Source: Streptomyces albireticuli
GTDB taxonomy: Bacteria > Actinomycetota > Actinomycetes > Streptomycetales > Streptomycetaceae
DNA length: 64,000 nt
Direction of reading: 5' to 3'
Assembly: GCF_002192455.1 (NCBI RefSeq)
Contig: NZ_CP021744.1
Location: forward strand, 5,799,501 to 5,863,500
Below are positions 28,926 to 37,505 of this stretch, piece by piece. Below the pieces are notes generated by a model. That model worked only from the letters and a program-made list of their open reading frames with translations, had not been told where the DNA came from and did not search any database. Position 1 is the first letter of the stretch, and the number at the start of each line of letters is the position of its first letter. Made by a program: the position numbers and the translations under genes.

Positions 28926-30343
28926 CTCTCCCCACGGAGACTGCCCACCCTGAGCTCGAAGGCCTGGGCACGTACGAATACGGCTGGGCCGACTCCGACG
29001 TGGCCGGTGCAGCGGCCAAGCGCGGCCTCTCCGAGGAGGTCGTCCGCGACATCTCGGCGAAGAAGTCCGAGCCGGAGTGGATGCTCAAGCTGCGTCTGAA
29101 GGGCCTGAAGCTCTTCGAGAAGAAGCCCATGCCGACCTGGGGCTCCGACCTCACGGGCATCGACTTCGACAACATCAAGTACTTCGTGCGCTCCACCGAG
29201 AAGCAGGCCGCTTCCTGGGAGGACCTGCCCGAGGACATCAAGAACACCTACGACAAGCTGGGCATCCCGGAGGCCGAGAAGCAGCGCCTCGTCGCCGGTG
29301 TCGCCGCCCAGTACGAGTCGGAGGTCGTCTACCACCAGATCCGCGAGGACCTGGAGGAGCAGGGCGTTCTCTTCCTGGACACCGACACGGCGCTCAAGGA
29401 GCACCCGGAGATCTTCCAGGAGTACTTCGGCACCGTCATCCCCGTCGGTGACAACAAGTTCGCCTCGCTGAACACCGCGGTGTGGTCCGGTGGCTCCTTC
29501 ATCTACGTCCCGCCGGGCGTCCACGTCGACATCCCGCTCCAGGCCTACTTCCGTATCAACACGGAGAACATGGGCCAGTTCGAGCGCACCCTGATCATCG
29601 TCGACGAGAACGCCTACGTGCACTACGTCGAGGGCTGCACCGCCCCGATCTACTCCTCCGACTCGCTGCACAGCGCCGTCGTGGAGATCATCGTGAAGAA
29701 GGGCGGCCGCTGCCGCTACACGACCATCCAGAACTGGTCGAACAACGTCTACAACCTGGTCACCAAGCGCGCCGTGGCCTACGAGGGCGCGACCATGGAG
29801 TGGGTCGACGGCAACATCGGCTCCAAGGTGACCATGAAGTACCCGGCCGTCTACCTGATGGGCGAGCACGCCAAGGGCGAGACCCTGTCCATCGCCTTCT
29901 CCGGCGAGGGCCAGCACCAGGACGCCGGCGCCAAGATGGTCCACATGGCGCCGAACACCTCCTCCAACATCGTCTCCAAGTCGGTGGCGCGAGGCGGCGG
30001 CCGCACCTCCTACCGCGGCCTCATCGAGATCGGCGAGGGCGCCCACGGCTCCAAGTCGAACGTCCTCTGCGACGCCCTGCTGGTCGACACCATCTCCCGG
30101 TCGGACACCTACCCCTACGTCGACGTCCGCGAGGACGACGTCTCCATGGGCCACGAGGCGACCGTCTCCAAGGTCAGCGACGACCAGCTCTTCTACCTGA
30201 TGAGCCGCGGTCTGACCGAGTTCGAGGCCATGGCGATGATCGTGCGCGGCTTCGTCGAGCCGATCGCCCGAGAGCTGCCCATGGAGTACGCCCTGGAGCT
30301 CAACCGGCTGATCGAGCTGCAGATGGAAGGCGCGGTCGGCTGA
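28922..30343 (+). CDS. sufB: Fe-S cluster assembly scaffold protein SufB
   Basis: SufB forms the scaffold complex with SufC and SufD on which iron-sulfur clusters are built. The 473-residue protein shows the beta-helix core motifs YVPPGVHVDIPLQAYFRI, VHYVEGCTAPIY and GRTSYRGLIEIGEGAHG, and the C-terminal SufC-binding region beginning EATVSKVSDDQLFYLMSRG. ATG overlaps the sufR stop. It is the first assembly gene of the operon. Confidence 0.97.
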   Translation: MTLPTETAHPELEGLGTYEYGWADSDVAGAAAKRGLSEEVVRDISAKKSEPEWMLKLRLKGLKLFEKKPMPTWGSDLTGIDFDNIKYFVRSTEKQAASWEDLPEDIKNTYDKLGIPEAEKQRLVAGVAAQYESEVVYHQIREDLEEQGVLFLDTDTALKEHPEIFQEYFGTVIPVGDNKFASLNTAVWSGGSFIYVPPGVHVDIPLQAYFRINTENMGQFERTLIIVDENAYVHYVEGCTAPIYSSDSLHSAVVEIIVKKGGRCRYTTIQNWSNNVYNLVTKRAVAYEGATMEWVDGNIGSKVTMKYPAVYLMGEHAKGETLSIAFSGEGQHQDAGAKMVHMAPNTSSNIVSKSVARGGGRTSYRGLIEIGEGAHGSKSNVLCDALLVDTISRSDTYPYVDVREDDVSMGHEATVSKVSDDQLFYLMSRGLTEFEAMAMIVRGFVEPIARELPMEYALELNRLIELQMEGAVG

Positions 30344-30402
30344 TACCCGCCGTCCGGACCGCAGCGACCCCTTTGTGACAGGAAGAGAGCACGACGACAG
30401 TC

Positions 30403-31581
30403 ATGGCCGATAACACTCCCGCCGGCAGCACGACCGACGGCGCCATCCAGGTGGGCGGGCCCCAGCAGCCCATCGACGCGCGCGTCAGCGCCCCCGCCTC
30501 GTACGACGTCGCGGACTTCCCCGTGCCGCACGGCCGCGAGGAGGAGTGGCGGTTCACCCCGCTGGCGCGCCTCCGCGGCCTGCACGACGGCACCGCGGTC
30601 GCGAACGGCGGCGTCAAGGTCGAGGTGACCGCCCCCCAGGGCGTCACCGTCGAGACCGTCGGCCGTGACGACGCCCGCCTCGGCCGGGCGGGCAAGCCGG
30701 TCGACCGCGTCGCCGCCCAGGCCTACAGCTCCTTCGAGAAGGCCTCGGTCGTCTCGATCCCCAAGGACACCGTGCTCACCGAGCCCGTCCTGATCTCCGT
30801 GCACGGCGAGGGCGGCGTCGCCTTCGGCCACCAGGTCGTCGAGATCGGCGCCTTCGCGGAGGCCGTCGTCGTCCTCGACCACACCGGCGACGCCACGCTC
30901 GCCGCCAACGTCGAGTACCTCATCGGCGACGGCGCCAAGCTCACCGTGGTCTCGGTCCAGGACTGGGAGCCGACCGCGGTGCACGCCGCCCAGCACACCG
31001 CGCTGATCGGCCGGGACGCCTCCTTCAAGTCCGTGGTCGTCACCTTCGGCGGCGACCTGGTCCGCCTCCACCCCCGGGTCGTCTACGGCGCCCCCGGCGG
31101 CGAGGCCGAGCTCTACGGCCTGTACTTCACCGACAAGGGCCAGCACCAGGAGCACCGCCTCTTCGTCGACCACGACACCCCGCACTGCCGCAGCAACGTC
31201 GCCTACAAGGGCGCGCTCCAGGGCCAGGACGCCCACGCGGTCTGGATCGGCGACGTACTCATCCGCGCCGCCGCCGAGGGCACCGACACCTACGAGCTCA
31301 ACCGCAACCTCGTCCTCACCGACGGCGCGCGCGTCGACTCCGTGCCCAACCTGGAGATCGAGACCGGCGAGATCGTCGGCGCCGGCCACGCCTCCGCGAC
31401 CGGCCGCTTCGACGACGAGCAGCTCTTCTACCTGATGGCCCGCGGCATCCCCGCCGACGAGGCCCGCCGGCTGGTCGTCCGCGGCTTCTTCGCCGAGCTC
31501 GTCCAGCAGATCGGGATCCCGGACCTGGAGGAGCGCCTCATCGGCAAGATCGAGGCCGAGCTGGAAGCGGCGGTCGCATGA
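30403..31581 (+). CDS. sufD: Fe-S cluster assembly protein SufD
   Basis: SufD is the SufB paralogue of the SufBC2D scaffold complex. The 392-residue protein has the conserved EEEWRFTPL near the N-terminus, the beta-helix core, and the C-terminal GHASATGRFDDEQLFYLMARG shared with SufB, here split around the SufC-binding helix. AGGAAGAGAG precedes the ATG at a long distance. It overlaps the Rieske protein gene by 4 nt. Confidence 0.95.
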   Translation: MADNTPAGSTTDGAIQVGGPQQPIDARVSAPASYDVADFPVPHGREEEWRFTPLARLRGLHDGTAVANGGVKVEVTAPQGVTVETVGRDDARLGRAGKPVDRVAAQAYSSFEKASVVSIPKDTVLTEPVLISVHGEGGVAFGHQVVEIGAFAEAVVVLDHTGDATLAANVEYLIGDGAKLTVVSVQDWEPTAVHAAQHTALIGRDASFKSVVVTFGGDLVRLHPRVVYGAPGGEAELYGLYFTDKGQHQEHRLFVDHDTPHCRSNVAYKGALQGQDAHAVWIGDVLIRAAAEGTDTYELNRNLVLTDGARVDSVPNLEIETGEIVGAGHASATGRFDDEQLFYLMARGIPADEARRLVVRGFFAELVQQIGIPDLEERLIGKIEAELEAAVA

Positions 31582-31901
31582 GCGAGACCTTCGTCCGCGC
31601 CTGCGGCCTGAGCGAGCTGGAGGACGACACCCCCAAGCGGGTCGAGCTCGGCGGCACGCCGGTCGCGCTCGTCCGCACCGAGGGCGAGGTGTACGCGATA
31701 AACGACATCTGCTCCCACGCGAACGTCTCGCTGTCCGAGGGCGAGGTGGAGGACTGCGCGATCGAGTGCTGGCTGCACGGCTCCAGCTTCGACCTGCGCA
31801 CCGGCAAGCCCTCCGGACTGCCCGCCACGCGCCCCGTCCCCGTATACCCCGTCAAGATCGAAGGGGACGACGTGCTCGTCTCCGTCACCCAGGAGTCCTG
31901 A
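31578..31901 (+). CDS. Rieske-type [2Fe-2S] ferredoxin in the suf operon
   Basis: The 107-residue protein carries the Rieske ligands Cys45-x-His47 and Cys64-x-x-His67, with the spacing of dioxygenase-type ferredoxins, and no oxygenase domain. It is likely an electron carrier in the cytoplasm, perhaps supplying electrons for cluster assembly or being an early cluster recipient; this is inference from position. It overlaps sufD by 4 nt and lies 7 nt before sufC, so it is part of the operon. Confidence 0.9.
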   Translation: MSETFVRACGLSELEDDTPKRVELGGTPVALVRTEGEVYAINDICSHANVSLSEGEVEDCAIECWLHGSSFDLRTGKPSGLPATRPVPVYPVKIEGDDVLVSVTQES

Positions 31902-31908
31902 GTTCCCC

Positions 31909-32676
31909 ATGGCAACGCTTGAGATCCACGACCTGCACGTCTCCGTCGAGGCCGAGAACGGCCCCCGCGAGATCCTGCGCGGCGTCGACCTGACCGTGAA
32001 GCAGGGCGAGACCCACGCCATCATGGGCCCCAACGGCTCCGGCAAGTCGACCCTGGCGTACTCCCTGGCCGGTCACCCCAAGTACACGATCACCGGCGGC
32101 GCCGTCACCCTCGACGGCGAGGACGTCCTGGAGATGTCCGTCGACGAGCGCGCCCGCGCCGGCGTCTTCCTCGCCATGCAGTACCCGGTCGAGGTCCCCG
32201 GCGTCTCGGTCTCCAACTTCCTGCGCACCTCCGCCACCGCCATCCGCGGCGAGGCCCCCAAGCTGCGCACCTGGGTGAAGGAGGTCAAGGGGGCCATGGA
32301 GCGCCTCAACATGGACCCCGCCTTCGCCGAGCGCAACGTCAACGAGGGCTTCTCCGGCGGTGAGAAGAAGCGCCACGAGATCCTCCAGCTGGAGCTCCTC
32401 AAGCCGAAGATCGCGATCCTCGACGAGACCGACTCCGGCCTCGACGTCGACGCCCTGCGCCAGGTCTCCGAGGGCGTCAACCGCGTCCGCGAGACGGGTG
32501 AGGTCGGCACCCTGCTGATCACCCACTACACCCGCATCCTGCGCTACATCAAGCCCGACTTCGTCCACGTCTTCTCCGGCGGCCGCATCGTCGAGTCCGG
32601 CGGTGCCGAGCTCGCCGACAAGCTGGAGAACGAGGGTTACGAGGCCTACCAGACGAAGGGTGGCGTCACCGCGTGA
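31909..32676 (+). CDS. sufC: Fe-S cluster assembly ATPase SufC
   Basis: SufC is the ABC-type ATPase of the SufBCD scaffold complex and is not a transporter. Walker A GPNGSGKS is at residues 40-47, the signature FSGGEKKR and Walker B IAILDETDSGLD follow, and the switch histidine is in LLITHYTR. Length 255 residues. It overlaps the sufS start by 4 nt. Confidence 0.97.
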   Translation: MATLEIHDLHVSVEAENGPREILRGVDLTVKQGETHAIMGPNGSGKSTLAYSLAGHPKYTITGGAVTLDGEDVLEMSVDERARAGVFLAMQYPVEVPGVSVSNFLRTSATAIRGEAPKLRTWVKEVKGAMERLNMDPAFAERNVNEGFSGGEKKRHEILQLELLKPKIAILDETDSGLDVDALRQVSEGVNRVRETGEVGTLLITHYTRILRYIKPDFVHVFSGGRIVESGGAELADKLENEGYEAYQTKGGVTA

Positions 32677-33929
32677 CGATACTGCCGGGCCTTCTCGACA
32701 CCGAGGCGATCCGTAAGGACTTCCCCATCCTGGACCGCACGGTCCACGACGGGAAGAAGATCGTTTACCTGGACTCCGCGGCGACCTCGCAGAAGCCGCG
32801 CCAGGTGCTCGACGCGCTGAACGACTACTACGAGCGCCACAACGCCAACGTCCACCGCGGTGTCTACACGATCGCCGAGGAGGCCACGGCACTCTACGAG
32901 GGCGCGCGTGACAAGGTCGCCGCGTTCGTCAACGCGCCCAGCCGCGACGAGGTGATCTTCACCAAGAACGCCTCGGAGTCGCTGAACCTCGTCGCGAACA
33001 TGCTGGGCTGGGCCGACGAGCCCTACCGGGTGGACCACGACACCGAGATCGTCATCACGGAGATGGAGCACCACTCCAACATCGTCCCGTGGCAGCTGCT
33101 CTCGCAGCGCACCGGCGCGAAGCTGAAGTGGTTCGGCCTCACCGACGACGGCCGGCTGGACCTGTCCAACATCGAAGAGATCATCACCGAGAAGACCAAG
33201 GTCGTCTCGTTCGTGCTGGTCTCCAACATCATGGGCACGTTCAACCCCGTCGAGGCGATCGTCCGCCGGGCCCAGGAGGTCGGCGCGCTCGTCGTCGTCG
33301 ACGCCTCCCAGGCCGCCCCGCACATGGTGCTGGACGTCCAGGCGCTCCAGGCCGACTTCGTGGCCTTCACCGGCCACAAGATGTGCGGTCCGACGGGCAT
33401 CGGCGTGCTGTGGGGCCGCCAGGAGCTCCTGGAGGACCTGCCGCCCTTCCTCGGCGGCGGCGAGATGATCGAGACCGTCTCGATGCACTCCTCCACGTAC
33501 GCCCCCGCGCCGCACAAGTTCGAGGCGGGTACGCCCCCGATCGCCCAGGCCGTCGGCCTCGGCGCCGCGGTGGACTACCTCTCGGCGATCGGCATGGAGA
33601 ACATCGCCCGCCATGAGCACGCGATCACCGAGTACGCGGTGCGCAGGCTCCAGGAGGTCCCGGACCTGCGGATCATCGGCCCCACCACGGCCGAGGACCG
33701 CGGCGCCACCATCTCCTTCACGCTCGGTGACATCCACCCGCACGACGTGGGCCAGGTCCTCGACGAGCAGGGCATCGCGGTCCGGGTCGGCCACCACTGC
33801 GCGCGGCCGGTCTGCCTGCGGTACGGAATTCCCGCGACCACGCGAGCGTCGTTCTATCTGTACTCCACTCCCGGCGAGGTCGACGCCCTCGTCGAGGGCC
33901 TGGAGCATGTACGGAACTTTTTCGGTTAA
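32673..33929 (+). CDS. sufS: Cysteine desulfurase SufS
   Basis: SufS removes sulfur from cysteine with PLP and passes it on for cluster building. The PLP lysine is Lys236 in TGHKMCGP and the persulfide cysteine Cys376 in HHCARPVC. Motifs LDSAATSQKP and TEMEHHSNIVPW are typical of group II desulfurases. The GTG start overlaps the sufC stop, giving 418 residues. Confidence 0.97.
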   Translation: MTILPGLLDTEAIRKDFPILDRTVHDGKKIVYLDSAATSQKPRQVLDALNDYYERHNANVHRGVYTIAEEATALYEGARDKVAAFVNAPSRDEVIFTKNASESLNLVANMLGWADEPYRVDHDTEIVITEMEHHSNIVPWQLLSQRTGAKLKWFGLTDDGRLDLSNIEEIITEKTKVVSFVLVSNIMGTFNPVEAIVRRAQEVGALVVVDASQAAPHMVLDVQALQADFVAFTGHKMCGPTGIGVLWGRQELLEDLPPFLGGGEMIETVSMHSSTYAPAPHKFEAGTPPIAQAVGLGAAVDYLSAIGMENIARHEHAITEYAVRRLQEVPDLRIIGPTTAEDRGATISFTLGDIHPHDVGQVLDEQGIAVRVGHHCARPVCLRYGIPATTRASFYLYSTPGEVDALVEGLEHVRNFFG

Positions 33930-33961
33930 TCAGACACCGTGGCTGACGGACGAGGCTGACT

Positions 33962-34417
33962 GTGAAGCTTGATTCGATGTACCAGGACGTCATCCTGGAC
34001 CACTACAAGCACCCCCACGGGCGGGGCTTGCGGACCGGCGACGCCGAGGTGCACCACGTCAACCCGACGTGCGGTGACGAGATCACGCTGCGCGTGCGGC
34101 TCGCCGGCGAGACCATCGAAGACGTCTCGTACGAGGGCCAGGGCTGCTCCATCAGCCAGGCCAGCGCCTCCGTGCTCAACGACCTGCTCGTCGGCAAGGA
34201 CCTCGCCGAGGCCCGCCGGATCCAGGAGACCTTCCTGGAGCTGATGCAGTCCAAGGGCAAGGTCGAGCCGGACGACGAGATGGAGGAGGTGCTGGAGGAC
34301 GCGGTCGCGTTCGCCGGCGTCTCCAAGTACCCCGCCCGGGTGAAGTGCGCGCTGCTCAGCTGGATGGCGTGGAAGGACGCGACAGCGCAGGCGCTGTCCG
34401 AAGGGAAGACCGCATGA
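33962..34417 (+). CDS. sufU: SufU-type sulfur acceptor protein
   Basis: SufU accepts sulfur from SufS and binds zinc in Gram-positive bacteria. Cysteines Cys37 (NPTCGDE), Cys62 (GQGCSISQAS) and Cys129 (VKCALLSW) are in the family positions. The region between the second and third cysteines has the 18-21 residue insertion (around KGKVEPDDEMEEV) that distinguishes SufU from IscU. Length is 151 residues with a GTG start. It overlaps the next gene by 4 nt. Confidence 0.95.
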   Translation: MKLDSMYQDVILDHYKHPHGRGLRTGDAEVHHVNPTCGDEITLRVRLAGETIEDVSYEGQGCSISQASASVLNDLLVGKDLAEARRIQETFLELMQSKGKVEPDDEMEEVLEDAVAFAGVSKYPARVKCALLSWMAWKDATAQALSEGKTA

Positions 34418-34776
34418 GCGACGAACTGGAGACGACGACCGCCGAGGCGGCCGCCGTGACGACCAAGCCCGCCTCCGAGGAGGAGGTGCGCGAGGCGCTG
34501 TACGACGTGGTCGACCCCGAGCTGGGCATCGACGTCGTCAACCTCGGCCTGATCTACGGCATCCATGTCGACGACGCCAACATCGCCACCCTCGACATGA
34601 CGCTCACGTCCGCGGCCTGCCCGCTGACCGACGTCATCGAGGACCAGGCGAAGTCGGCCACCGAGGGCATCGTGAACGAGCTCCGGATCAACTGGGTCTG
34701 GATGCCGCCGTGGGGCCCGGACAAGATCACGGACGACGGCCGTGAGCAGCTCCGGGCGCTGGGCTTCAACGTCTGA
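34414..34776 (+). CDS. sufT: SufT/MIP18-family metal-sulfur cluster assembly factor
   Basis: This DUF59 protein helps cluster maturation in other bacteria. The 120-residue sequence has the family motif VVDPELGIDVVNLGLIYG, the conserved cysteine region TSAACPLTDVI, and WMPPWGPDKI near the end. The first 28 residues are Thr/Ala/Glu-rich and probably flexible. ATG overlaps the sufU stop. It is the last gene of the suf operon, followed by a strong terminator. Confidence 0.92.
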   Translation: MSDELETTTAEAAAVTTKPASEEEVREALYDVVDPELGIDVVNLGLIYGIHVDDANIATLDMTLTSAACPLTDVIEDQAKSATEGIVNELRINWVWMPPWGPDKITDDGREQLRALGFNV

Positions 34777-34795
34777 GTCCGCCGCCCGCCACGCA

Positions 34796-34831
34796 CAGCC
34801 CGCTTCCCGACCGGTGTCGGGGAGCGGGCTG
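34796..34831 (+). terminator. Terminator of the suf operon
   Basis: A 16-bp stem (34796-34811 with 34816-34831, one wobble pair) closes a CGGT tetraloop 20 nt after the sufT stop codon. Confidence 0.8.
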
Positions 34832-34995
34832 CCGCTGTATGGCGCGGTGGATGCCGCCGCCCTCGGCCACGACCGGCGACGCGATACGCGGCACCCGCCC
34901 GGCGGCCGGCCCATGAGGGTCCTGGTGTGCGGCACGGCCTCGGACGGCAGATAAATCCTGGTCACGGCCCCTCTCGCTGCCCGAGACTGGCTCCC

Positions 34996-35361
34996 ATGGC
35001 TTCTTCGCTCTACAGCATCGTGATCGATGCACACGACATGCGCGCGCAGGCACGTTTCTGGTGCGACGTCCTCGACTGGCGGATCCTCCACGCCGACGAC
35101 CTGGAGGTCACCATCGGCGCCGACGTCTCGGCGACCCCCGGCCTCACCTTCGTGCCCGTGGAGGAAGGCAAGACGATCAAGAACCGGTTGCACATCGACC
35201 TCAACCCCGACGACCGGGACGCGGAGGTGGAAAGGATCATCGCGCTCGGCGCCCGGCGGGCGGACATCGGGCAGAGCCCGGACGTGACCTGGGTGGTTCT
35301 GGAGGACCCCGAGGGCAATGAGTTCTGCGTGCTCGCCCCGAAGAAGTCCCTGATCGGCTGA
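34996..35361 (+). CDS. VOC (glyoxalase-fold) family protein
   Basis: The 121-residue protein has the two beta-alpha-beta repeats of the vicinal oxygen chelate fold: SIVIDAHDMRAQARFWCDVL at the start, NRLHIDLNPDD in the middle and VVLEDPEGNEFCVL at the end. His, Glu and related residues may bind a metal. Members include glyoxalases, dioxygenases and drug-binding proteins, so the reaction cannot be told. ATG at 34996 is used; I see no strong RBS. Confidence 0.85.
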   Translation: MASSLYSIVIDAHDMRAQARFWCDVLDWRILHADDLEVTIGADVSATPGLTFVPVEEGKTIKNRLHIDLNPDDRDAEVERIIALGARRADIGQSPDVTWVVLEDPEGNEFCVLAPKKSLIG

Positions 35362-35390
35362 GCCCGGCCGGATCCGCCGCCGAGGCCGTT

Positions 35391-35428
35391 GCGTACGACC
35401 GTACACATCGATATGTACACTCGTACGC
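35391..35428 (+). promoter_or_regulatory. Large nested inverted repeat directly before the SMR gene
   Basis: Arms 35391-35405 and 35414-35428 match at 13 of 15 positions around an 8-nt centre; outer CGTACG and inner GTACA pieces are perfect. The right arm ends at the base before the ATG. TACACT (35416-35421) is a possible -10, which would put transcription start at or next to the ATG. The adjacent TetR protein is the likely binder. Confidence 0.65.
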
Positions 35429-35752
35429 ATGGTGTACGTGACCCTCGCCGGCGCGATCCTCGCCGAGATCCTCGCCACCACCTCGATGAAGTTCAGCGAG
35501 GGCTTCAGCAAGCTGTGGCCCTCGCTGGGCACCGCGGTGGGGTACCTGATCGCCTTCGCCCTGCTCGCCCAGACGCTCAAGACCATGAGCGTCGGCACCG
35601 CCTACGCCATCTGGTCCGGCGCCGGCACCGCCGTCGTGGCCGCCATCGGCATGGTCTTCCTGGGTGAGGCGGTCACCGCCGCCCGGCTCGGCGGCGTGCT
35701 GCTGGTGATCGCCGGCGTGGTCGTCCTCAACCTCGGCGGGGCGTCCCACTGA
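35429..35752 (+). CDS. Small multidrug resistance (SMR) family efflux protein
   Basis: SMR proteins are dimeric proton-driven exporters of cationic compounds. The 107-residue protein has four hydrophobic segments, the essential Glu in the first (LAGAILAEILATTSMKFSEGF in part: Glu13 region), and the family motif GTAYAIWSGAGTA. It starts directly behind a large palindrome, probably as a leaderless message. The stop overlaps the start of the TetR regulator gene by one base (TGATG). Confidence 0.93.
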   Translation: MVYVTLAGAILAEILATTSMKFSEGFSKLWPSLGTAVGYLIAFALLAQTLKTMSVGTAYAIWSGAGTAVVAAIGMVFLGEAVTAARLGGVLLVIAGVVVLNLGGASH

Positions 35753-36300
35753 TGCCCCGCCGCCACGACCCCGAGCGCCGCGAGCGCCTCGTCGACGCCG
35801 CGATCCGGGTGGTCGGCGCCGGCGGCATCGGCGCGCTCAGCCACCGGGCCGTCGCCGCCGAGGCCGACGTCCCCCTCGGCTCGACCACCTACCACTTCGC
35901 CACCCTCGACGACCTCCTCCTGGAGGCCATGCGCCGCGCCTCACGCACCTGGCTGGACGACATGGCGGCGTGGGAGCGCGGCGTCGACCCCGGCCGCCCC
36001 CTCGCCGACGAGCTCGCCCGCCTGGTCGGGGAGTCGCTCGCCGGCGACCGCGGCCGGCTGGAGCTGGAGTACGAGCTCTACCTCGCCGCCCTGCGCCGCC
36101 CCGCGGTGCGCCCGGTCGCCGCGGCCTGCGTGGAGGAGATGGTCGCGCTGATGCGCCGCCGCGTGCCCGACGAGGGCACCGCCCGCGCCCTCGTGGCCCT
36201 CATCGACGGCCTGCTGCTCCAGTACCTGCTCTCCGGGCGGCCCTTCGACCGCGACGAGGTGCGGGCGGCCCTGGAGGCGCGCGTGCCGGGCCCGGCCTGA
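35752..36300 (+). CDS. TetR family regulator
   Basis: The helix-turn-helix is near residues 26-50 (IGALSHRAVAAEADVPLGST, followed by TYHF), typical of TetR proteins. The remaining helices form the ligand domain; total 182 residues. Translational coupling to the SMR gene and the large palindrome in front of the pair indicate a repressor of the efflux protein that also controls itself. The inducer is unknown. Confidence 0.92.
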   Translation: MPRRHDPERRERLVDAAIRVVGAGGIGALSHRAVAAEADVPLGSTTYHFATLDDLLLEAMRRASRTWLDDMAAWERGVDPGRPLADELARLVGESLAGDRGRLELEYELYLAALRRPAVRPVAAACVEEMVALMRRRVPDEGTARALVALIDGLLLQYLLSGRPFDRDEVRAALEARVPGPA

Positions 36301-36402
36301 GCCGGGGCCCGGGGCGGGCCCCGCGCCGTTCTCCGGCCCGTGCCGCCCCGCCCCCCCCGCCGAGTTCGCCTTGAGGCCGCCGGTCCGGTTAGGTTTTCGG
36401 AC

Positions 36403-37392
36403 ATGACCGATGCTGTTGTTTCCCGTACCTCCGGCGCCGTCGCCGCCGGCCTTGCCACGATCACCGAGGACGGCACCGTCCTCGACACCTGGTTCCCCGC
36501 CCCCGCGCTCGCCGAGGCCCCCGGCCCGGCCGGCACCGAGCGGCTGACCGCCGAGCGCGCCGCCGAGCTGCTGGGCGAGGGCGCCCTCAAGGCCGTCGGC
36601 CCGGACCCGCGCCGCGGTGTCGAGGTCGTCGCCGTCCGCACGGTCATCGCCTCGCTCGAGGACAAGCCCCTCGACGCGCACGACGCCTACCTGCGGCTGC
36701 ACCTGCTGTCGGGCCGCCTGGTCAAGCCGCACGGCCAGAACCTCGACGGCATCTTCGGCCTGCTCGCCAACGTCGCCTGGACCTCGCTCGGCCCCGTCGC
36801 CGTCGACCAGGTCGAGAAGGTCCGCCTCAACGCGCGGGCCGAGGGCCTGCACCTGGCGGTGACCAGCATCGACAAGTTCCCGCGCATGACGGACTACGTG
36901 GCCCCCACCGGCGTCCGCATCGCCGACGCCGACCGCGTCCGCCTCGGCGCGTACCTCGGCGCCGGCACCACCGTCATGCACGAGGGCTTCGTCAACTTCA
37001 ACGCCGGCACGCTCGGCACGTCCATGGTCGAGGGCCGCATCAGCGCGGGCGTCGTCGTCGGCGACGGCACCGACATCGGCGGCGGCGCCTCCACGATGGG
37101 CACGCTCTCCGGCGGCGGCAAGCAGATCATCTCCATCGGCGAGCGCTGCCTGCTCGGCGCCGAGTCGGGCATCGGCATCGCCCTCGGCGACGAGTGCGTC
37201 GTCGAGGCCGGCCTGTACGTCACCGCGGGCACCCGCGTGACGCTGCCGGACGGCGAGGTCGTCAAGGCGCTGGAGCTGTCCGGCGCGGACAACATCCTCT
37301 TCCGCCGCAACTCCACGAGCGGTGCGGTCGAGGCCCGGCCGTACAAGAGCACGTGGGGTGGGCTGAACGAGGTCCTGCACAGCCACAACTGA
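36403..37392 (+). CDS. dapD: 2,3,4,5-tetrahydropyridine-2,6-dicarboxylate N-succinyltransferase
   Basis: DapD succinylates tetrahydrodipicolinate on the path to diaminopimelate and lysine. The C-terminal half shows hexapeptide-repeat left-handed beta-helix sequence (VRIADADRVRLGAYLGAGTT region, then GGGASTMGTLSGGGKQ). The 329-residue length and N-terminal domain fit the actinobacterial type. ATG at 36403 is used. It converges with dapA of the same pathway across an 85-nt repeat-filled gap. Confidence 0.95.
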   Translation: MTDAVVSRTSGAVAAGLATITEDGTVLDTWFPAPALAEAPGPAGTERLTAERAAELLGEGALKAVGPDPRRGVEVVAVRTVIASLEDKPLDAHDAYLRLHLLSGRLVKPHGQNLDGIFGLLANVAWTSLGPVAVDQVEKVRLNARAEGLHLAVTSIDKFPRMTDYVAPTGVRIADADRVRLGAYLGAGTTVMHEGFVNFNAGTLGTSMVEGRISAGVVVGDGTDIGGGASTMGTLSGGGKQIISIGERCLLGAESGIGIALGDECVVEAGLYVTAGTRVTLPDGEVVKALELSGADNILFRRNSTSGAVEARPYKSTWGGLNEVLHSHN

Positions 37393-37400
37393 TGTGGGTG

Positions 37401-37505
37401 GGGCGGGATTTTCCCCGGTCCCGCCCCTTCCCGAAACCGGGGCTCCGCCCCGGGCCCCGGTCCTCGAACTCCCCCGGCTACCGCTGGGAGGTGCCCCCGG
37501 ACGGG
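37401..37505. repeat. GC-rich repeat element at the dapD/dapA junction (copy 2)
   Basis: It contains the hairpin CCGGGGC-TCC-GCCCCGG (37437-37453) and the module CCCCCGGCTACCGCTGGGAG shared with 10378-10407 and 57474-57532. The dapA stop codon (37478-37480) and last codons lie inside it. Confidence 0.75.
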
